DNA from: Streptomyces sp. Je 1-369 | Lineage (GTDB): Bacteria; Actinomycetota; Actinomycetes; Streptomycetales; Streptomycetaceae | Direction of reading: 5' to 3' | NCBI RefSeq assembly: GCF_026810505.1 | Contig: NZ_CP101750.1 | Coordinates: 4,307,254-4,371,253, forward strand | Length of the DNA stretch: 64,000 nucleotides | Shown: positions 60,568-64,000 of the stretch, piece by piece | How the letters are laid out: each line of letters starts with the position of its first letter | Position numbering within the stretch: position 1 is the first letter of the stretch | Made by a program: the position numbers and the translations under genes | Notes under the pieces: generated by a model | Database searches by the model: none | Seen by the model: the letters and a program-made list of their open reading frames with translations, nothing else | What the model was told of the DNA's origin: nothing

Positions 60568-62241
60568 TCAGCTGTCGCCCTTGCGCTGGCCCAGTGTCAC
60601 GTCGGCCGTGCGCTCCTTGCCGTCACGCTCGTATGTGATCTTGACCTTGTCGCCCGGCTTGTGGGTCCAGATCTGGCCGATCAGGGTCGGGCCGCTGTCG
60701 ACCACCATGTCGTCGAGCTTCGTGATGACGTCGCCGGGCTTCAGGCCCGCCTTGTCCGCCGGGCCGTTCGGCGTGACCGGCTCCGAACCGCTCACGGCCT
60801 CCCGGGAGATCGTCGCGCCGCTCGTGCCCTCCTGCTGGAGGGAGACCGAGGCGCCGATGACGGGGTAGACCGGCTGACCCGTCTTGATCAGCTGCTGGGC
60901 GACCTGCTTGGCCTGGTTGACCGGGATCGCGAAGCCCAGGCCGATGGAGCCGGACTGGCCCTGGCCGCCCAGGCCGCCGCCGCTCTCGGCGGGCTTGATC
61001 GCGGAGTTGATGCCGATGACCGCGCCGCGCGCGTCCAGGAGCGGGCCGCCGGAGTTGCCGGGGTTGATCGAGGCGTCGGTCTGCAGCGCGCTCATGTACG
61101 AGCTCTTGCCGCTCTGTCCGCCGTCGCTGGAGGTCACCGGACGGTTCTTGGCGCTGATGATGCCGGTGGTGACGGTGTTCGAGAGGCCGAAGGGCGCGCC
61201 GATCGCGATCGTCGAATCGCCGACGGCCACCCGGTCGGAGTTGCCGAGCTTGAGCGGCTGCAGGCCCGCCGGGGCGTTCTTGAGCTTGATGACCGCCACG
61301 TCGTACCCCTCGGCGCGGCCGACGACCTCCGCGGCGTACTTCTTGCCGTTCGAGAACGTCACCTGGAGCTTGCCGCCCTCGGCGGCCGACGCCACGACGT
61401 GGTTGTTGGTGAGGATGTGGCCCTGCGTGTCGTAGACGAAGCCGGTGCCCGTGCCGCCCTCGCCGCCGCCGCTCTGCGCCTCGATGGTCACGACGCTGGG
61501 CAGGGCCTTGTTCGCGATGTCGGAGACCGAGCCGGGCTCGCGCTTCAGGTCGGCGGGCGTGTCGGGCGCGGAGACCGTGGTCGAGTTCGTGTCGCTGTCG
61601 CCGCGCTCCGCCGCCCAGTAGCCGACGCCGCCGCCGATGCCGCCCGCGAGCAGAGCGGCCGCGAGCACCGCGGCGACCAGACCGCCGCGCCGGCCGCCGG
61701 GCTTCGGCTCCTGCGGGTGGTACGAGGCGCCCCAGCCCGAACCGGAGCCGCCGTCCGTCGCGTACGACGGCACGGCGGGCGGCTGCGGCGGCGGCCAGTT
61801 CCCGGCGCCGGAAGCGGCCTGGGGGGCGGGGTGCGGAGCCGGGTGTGGGGCGGTGTGCGGAGCGGGCTGGGGGGCGGTGTGCGGCGCGCCTTGGGCCGCA
61901 CCACCGTAAGGCGCCCCCTCCGGAGCGCCCGCATGCGCGCCATGAGCCGCCGCAGGAGCGTGGCCAGGAGCGTGGCCGGGGGCGTGGCCAGGAGCGTGGC
62001 CCGGCGTCTGACCCGGCGCCTCCGCGGAGGGGGCGTGCGCGGGAGCGGAAGGCGCCCCCTCGTGCCCCTGCGGCTCGGCCTGCCCGGCCTGCCCGGCCCG
62101 CCCGGAGAGTGGGGCGGCACCACCCGCGGGGCCGGAGGCGGCGGAGTCGGTGGAGTCTGCGGGAACAGCGGGAGCGTCCACCGGCGCAGGGGGCGCGGAC
62201 GGGGCCTGGGGTACCTCGTTGCCCTCGTTCTCGGTGCTCAC
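60568..62241 (-). CDS. membrane-anchored HtrA/DegP-type serine protease with PDZ domain
   Basis: A 557-aa protein. A 175-aa cytoplasmic Pro/Ala/His-rich region with GHAP and TAPHPAP repeats leads to one membrane helix (GGLVAAVLAAALLAGGIGGG). Outside are the trypsin-like domain with His (HILTNNHVVAS), Asp (EGYDVAVIKL) and Ser (INPGNSGGPLLD), then a PDZ domain (GPADKAGLKPGDVITKLDDM). Such proteases act in envelope stress and protein quality control. GTG start at 62241 with GGAG upstream. It faces away from the tRNA-Ser gene's own promoter, on the same strand. Confidence 0.92.
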   Translation of the reverse strand: MSTENEGNEVPQAPSAPPAPVDAPAVPADSTDSAASGPAGGAAPLSGRAGQAGQAEPQGHEGAPSAPAHAPSAEAPGQTPGHAPGHAPGHAPGHAPAAAHGAHAGAPEGAPYGGAAQGAPHTAPQPAPHTAPHPAPHPAPQAASGAGNWPPPQPPAVPSYATDGGSGSGWGASYHPQEPKPGGRRGGLVAAVLAAALLAGGIGGGVGYWAAERGDSDTNSTTVSAPDTPADLKREPGSVSDIANKALPSVVTIEAQSGGGEGGTGTGFVYDTQGHILTNNHVVASAAEGGKLQVTFSNGKKYAAEVVGRAEGYDVAVIKLKNAPAGLQPLKLGNSDRVAVGDSTIAIGAPFGLSNTVTTGIISAKNRPVTSSDGGQSGKSSYMSALQTDASINPGNSGGPLLDARGAVIGINSAIKPAESGGGLGGQGQSGSIGLGFAIPVNQAKQVAQQLIKTGQPVYPVIGASVSLQQEGTSGATISREAVSGSEPVTPNGPADKAGLKPGDVITKLDDMVVDSGPTLIGQIWTHKPGDKVKITYERDGKERTADVTLGQRKGDS

Positions 62242-62508
62242 AGCTCTTCTCCTCGGTCCATGCTGTCGTTACGTACGTTCTCGGTCACGGCCCGGCGGTG
62301 CCGGCTGTGCGGACCCTGCGGGCGGCACGCGGCCGACATGCGGGCGGCATGCGGTCCGCACGCGGCCGCACGGTCACAGTCGCAGTTGTCTGCAGTCAGC
62401 TTTTCCCATGGGCTGTCAGGGCACCATAAGCCGATCCTGTGTGTTCGGCGCCCCGTGAGGGCCTCGCCCGGCGAGCCTCCGGGTACCCCGTGATGGCACC
62501 ATGACGCG
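62242..62508. other. divergent promoter region (267 bp)
   Basis: Between htrA-type and phosphodiesterase genes. It contains repeated GCGGCCGACATGCGGGC / GCGGCATGCGGTCCGC-type palindromic units (about 62325-62370). No gene supported. Confidence 0.4.
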
Positions 62509-63411
62509 GTGACCCACGCACGACAGCACCAGATTCAGGTCGTCGCCCACCGCGGAGCCTCCGAAGACGCTCCCGAACACACGCTGGCCGCCTACAAGAA
62601 GGCGGTCGAGGACGGTGCCGACGCCCTCGAATGCGATGTACGGCTCACCGCCGACGGCCACCTCGTCTGTGTCCACGACCGGCGCGTCAACCGTACGTCG
62701 AACGGCCGCGGCGCCGTCTCCGCCCTCGAACTGGCCGACCTCGCCGCCCTGGACTTCGGCTCCTGGAAGAAGCACCACGGAGAGGCCGAGGAGGACCCCG
62801 ACTGGGCGTCCGCCACGGGGGAGGACACGGGGGAGAACACAGGGGAGGACACGGGTGAGGGCACAGGCGGCGGCACGGGAACGGGCGCGGACACCTCGGT
62901 CCTGACCCTGGAACGGCTCCTAGAGCTCGTGGCCGAAAGTAATGCCTCGGGCCGCCGCGTACGCCTCGCGATCGAGACCAAACACCCCACCCGCTGGGCG
63001 GGACAGGTCGAGGAGCGCCTGCTCATGCTGCTCAAGCGGTTCGGCCTGGACGCGCCGCCCGCTGAGGGCCCTTCACCGGTACGGGTCATGAGTTTCTCGG
63101 CGCGTTCGCTGCACCGTGTCCGGGCCGCTTCCCCGACGCTGCCGACCGTTTACCTGATGCAGTTCGTCTCGCCGCGCCACCGTGACGGACGCCTCCCCGA
63201 GGGAGTACGCATCGCTGGTCCGGCCATGCGGATCCTGCGCAACCACCCTTCGTACGTCGCGAAGCTGAAGCGCGCGGGACACCAGGTGCACGTATGGACG
63301 GTGAACGAGCCGGAGGATGTCGAACTCTGTGCGGAACTGGGCGTTGACGCGATCATCACCAACCGCCCCAAGCAAGTTCTGTCACAGCTGAATCAACTGG
63401 GACTCCATTAA
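62509..63411 (+). CDS. glycerophosphodiester phosphodiesterase
   Basis: A 300-aa GDPD TIM barrel. HRGASEDAPEHTLAAY, ALECDVRLTADGHLVCVHDR (Glu/Asp metal ligands and His) and the C-terminal VHVWTVNEPEDVELCAELGV with DAIITNRP are diagnostic. A Gly/Glu/Thr repeat (TGEDTGENTGEDTGEGTGG) of about 30 aa is inserted before strand 3. No signal peptide, so probably intracellular. It hydrolyses glycerophosphodiesters to glycerol-3-phosphate. Confidence 0.92.
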   Translation: MTHARQHQIQVVAHRGASEDAPEHTLAAYKKAVEDGADALECDVRLTADGHLVCVHDRRVNRTSNGRGAVSALELADLAALDFGSWKKHHGEAEEDPDWASATGEDTGENTGEDTGEGTGGGTGTGADTSVLTLERLLELVAESNASGRRVRLAIETKHPTRWAGQVEERLLMLLKRFGLDAPPAEGPSPVRVMSFSARSLHRVRAASPTLPTVYLMQFVSPRHRDGRLPEGVRIAGPAMRILRNHPSYVAKLKRAGHQVHVWTVNEPEDVELCAELGVDAIITNRPKQVLSQLNQLGLH

Positions 63412-63551
63412 CTCCGGTTACAGGGAGTGCACCGGCGCGTTCGGTCCGTATTCGATCGTCACGAGTGCGTCACCGGACGGGGATTGGCCGGTTTCCGGTC
63501 CAGTCCAATGGGGCATCCACACCGTGGCGTGGGGCGAAGGAGGTCTCGGGG

Positions 63552-64000
63552 GTGGCGTTGGTGGTGGCACGGGAGGTGCCCACGTCGTCGAGCATGGCCG
63601 TTCCCCATGGCCCTGCGGGCGTGGGGGAAGCGAGGCACCACATGCGCAATCAGCTGCGCATGAGCGGGGTGTCCGAGTCGGTCGTCGACGATGCCGTACT
63701 GATCCTGTCGGAACTGCTCAGCAATGCCTGTCGGCACGGCAGGCCACTGGGCCGAGGAATGGTCGGCGACGGCGACGTCCGGGTGGCGTGGCACGTCGAC
63801 AAGTCGGGTCGGCTGACGGTCGAAGTGACGGACGGCGGCGGCCCGACCCGTCCGGTACCGGCCACTCCGTCGGTCACGGCGCACGGCGGCCGTGGGCTCA
63901 ACATCATCACGGCGCTCTCCGACGCCTGGGGCGTCCGCGACGACGTGCACGGCGAGGTCACCGTGTGGGCCGTCGTGCAAGGAGGACACCACCACGAGGA
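63552..64000 (+). CDS. HATPase_c (RsbW/anti-sigma-type) protein, partial at window end
   Basis: An open frame from GTG 63552 (AAGGAGG 8 nt upstream) runs off the window. It encodes MALVVAREVPTSSSMAVPHG, then LILSELLSNACRHGR (N-box), VEVTDGGGPTRPVPA (G1-like box) and GGRGLNIITALSDAWGV (G2), typical of the small serine kinase/ATP-binding proteins that pair with STAS antagonists. At least 149 residues are in view. The substrate antagonist is unknown. Confidence 0.85.
   Translation, partial: MALVVAREVPTSSSMAVPHGPAGVGEARHHMRNQLRMSGVSESVVDDAVLILSELLSNACRHGRPLGRGMVGDGDVRVAWHVDKSGRLTVEVTDGGGPTRPVPATPSVTAHGGRGLNIITALSDAWGVRDDVHGEVTVWAVVQGGHHHE

Overview
The window looks like a Streptomyces chromosome: very high G+C, strong third-position GC bias, GTG starts, and a gene set typical of that genus (upp, tadA with its small partner gene, the tRNA-Ser(CGA) gene, the sporulation sigma factor genes sigF and sigN side by side, a subtilisin inhibitor of the SSI family, DUF2637/RepSA mobile genes). 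Gene content and order recall the region around SCO4000-SCO4050 of S. coelicolor. That is recognition from memory, not a search result.

Layout. 0-4 kb: rhomboid-like membrane protein, ankyrin protein, GNAT acetyltransferase, ABC-F ATPase. 4-6 kb: a 1.1-kb stretch without a confident gene that holds a 169-bp tandem duplication, then a small gene and a frameshifted C-terminal remnant of a HerA-like ATPase gene. 6-14 kb: housekeeping and developmental block (LytR_C protein, upp, tadA, tRNA-Ser, Dabb protein, sigF, sigN, lipoprotein). 14-21 kb: two drug-efflux-type loci, MarR-MFS-YceI (MFS and YceI proteins both carry carboxypeptidase-regulatory-like beta domains) and TetR-MFS, separated by a 174-bp MITE-like element. 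21-26.7 kb: one minus-strand unit of response regulator, histidine kinase, GT2/GtrA glycosyltransferase and GT39 glycosyltransferase. 26.9-32 kb: a 714-aa beta-domain protein, amidohydrolase, monooxygenase, DUF2797 protein, tRNA-Arg(ACG) and tRNA-Ser(GCT). 32-39.4 kb: SSI inhibitor, a 1449-aa degenerate sensor/receiver protein, an acyl-CoA ligase and a SigE-family sigma factor. 39.6-45.6 kb: a DUF1906 secreted protein and a tightly coupled operon resembling the actinobacterial steroid side-chain module (acyl-CoA dehydrogenases, MaoC/DUF35 hydratase, Ltp2-like aldolase). 45.8-47.8 kb: small secreted protein, prim-pol domain protein, and a STAS-domain gene with a frameshift.

47.9-60.5 kb is an integrated actinomycete integrative and conjugative element (AICE) of the pSAM2 type. 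It sits in the 3' end of a tRNA-Ser(TGA) gene and is bounded by an imperfect 55-bp att repeat (47904-47958 and 60420-60474). Genes in order include a TPR regulator, a GntR/KorSA-like repressor, an SCO3933-like protein, FtsK-type Tra, DUF2637/SpdB, RepSA, Xis and Int. Several very small, translationally coupled ORFs lie between the main genes. Right of the tRNA the chromosome resumes with an HtrA-type protease, a glycerophosphodiester phosphodiesterase and a HATPase_c anti-sigma-type kinase that runs off the window.

Caution: three apparent frameshifts (near 4.77, 5.77 and 47.69 kb) fall on G/C homopolymers, and one tract is C9-G-C17. Sequencing error should be excluded before any of these genes is called a pseudogene.
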